Origin: an uncultured Eubacteriales bacterium | GTDB taxonomy: Bacteria; Bacillota; Clostridia; Christensenellales; UBA1242 | NCBI GenBank assembly: GCA_902496015.1 | Contig: CABUZJ010000002.1 | Span: forward strand, 150,253-214,252 | Direction: 5' to 3' | DNA length: 64,000 bases | Shown here: one piece after another, positions 62,542-64,000 of the stretch | Numbering within the stretch: position 1 is the stretch's first letter | Layout: every line of letters begins with the position of its first letter | Translations under genes and position numbers: made by a program | The notes under the pieces: generated by a model | What the model was told of the DNA's origin: nothing | Seen by the model: the letters and a program-made list of their open reading frames with translations, nothing else | Databases searched by the model: none

Positions 62542-62841
62542 TGGTTTACTCCTTTTATTAGTTAATGATAGCAAAATTTAGTTGAGTTGTAAAGAATATT
62601 AATAATTGTAGTGTAAAAGATTAAATAAAAATCAATTCTAAGTTTATGAAATAATGATAATTGGTTAATTAACATAATATTTAAGCAATATTAAATTTTT
62701 AAAAGGCTTGAAATTTATTTTTTATTATGGTATTATTTAATCACGCAAACCGCATTAAAGCACTTTTTGTTAGATTTTTTCTAATATTATCGAAGATTGC
62801 TGAAATCTTAAAAAATTTTTTAAAAATTTTTAAAAAAAGTG

Positions 62842-62870
62842 TTGACTTATTTTATACGGTGTGCTAATAT
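62842..62870 (+). promoter_or_regulatory. rRNA operon promoter
   Basis: TTGACT, 17 bases, TAATAT, preceded by A and T tracts (about 62810-62838) like an UP element. The rest of the 300 bases upstream, from the small gene at 62541, is AT-rich with nothing recognised. Confidence 0.8.
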
Positions 62871-62901
62871 ATAGTCGTTGTCACCCAATGTGATAACAAA
62901 A

Positions 62902-62911
62902 TGTTCTTTGA
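62902..62911 (+). promoter_or_regulatory. boxA antitermination site of the rRNA leader
   Basis: TGTTCTTTGA closely matches the bacterial boxA (TGCTCTTTAA type) bound by NusB and S10. It lies about 30 bases after the expected transcript start. Confidence 0.7.
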
Positions 62912-63054
62912 CAAGTGAATAGTTGAAATTGTACAAGGTTTTTTATTAACATATTAAACGATTTCTTGTTAATTTCTTTAAAGTGTAAAAACACATAAAG
63001 TAGAAACTTTACTAATTTTTACGTCAGTATAAAGTTAGTTCTTAGTTAGATTAT

Positions 63055-64000
<946 letters not shown>

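Overview
The window is about 64 kb of AT-rich DNA from a low-GC, Gram-positive, Clostridia-like bacterium, probably an uncultured gut-type lineage. The evidence is the combination of Spo0A, SpoIIR, SpmA/SpmB, Veg, a SPOCS/LysM coat-type protein, a DUF4364 regulator, RicT and a bacterial 16S gene of Firmicutes type. It looks like a chromosome: tRNAs, an rRNA operon start, ribosomal protein S20, four replication/repair genes and three aminoacyl-tRNA synthetases (one partial) are spread along it. I could not fix the genus by eye from the 16S part present.

Layout. 1-5.9 kb: end of valS, then spo0A with its own 0A box, a zinc-ribbon protein with a run of 33 aspartates, veg, a SipL-like coat protein, spoIIR and a Rho-like protein without a P-loop. 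5.9-24 kb: housekeeping and conserved hypothetical genes (aldehyde dehydrogenase, greA, the holB-ricT-ferredoxin-trmN6 operon, spmAB, tatD, rsmA, a lipoprotein, ogt, tRNA-Glu, a short comEC, holA, a degenerate M28 peptidase, rpsT). 24-29.5 kb: a small membrane protein, recG, two small unknown genes, a four-tRNA cluster and murI.

29.6-54 kb is the standout region: a type IV secretion-like locus. Two short two-helix pilin-like genes face away from each other. The leftward arm continues into a VirD4/TraG coupling ATPase and a 690-residue wall-facing surface protein. The rightward arm carries three paralogous VirB6-like membrane proteins of 2333, 2124 and 856 residues around a VirB4 ATPase. The three share one scaffold but carry very large insertions at different points. 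No relaxase, integrase, transposase or attachment repeat is visible, and the locus lies between murI and fba/gap. I infer a resident export or contact machine rather than a complete conjugative element.

54-64 kb: fba and gap (glycolysis, divergent), a zinc-ribbon/TM2 protein overlapping mnmA, trpS, a hydrolase with Asp at the nucleophile position, proS, a PIN-domain protein behind a 34-residue gene, and the promoter, boxA and first 946 bases of a 16S rRNA gene.

Regulation readable from sequence: many promoters match TTGNNN-17-TANNNT. Several genes (holB, holA, comEC, recG, probably murI and spmA) have the -10 box only 5-10 bases before the start codon and no Shine-Dalgarno, so they are probably translated from leaderless or nearly leaderless mRNA. 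Most transcription units end in clear hairpin-plus-T terminators.
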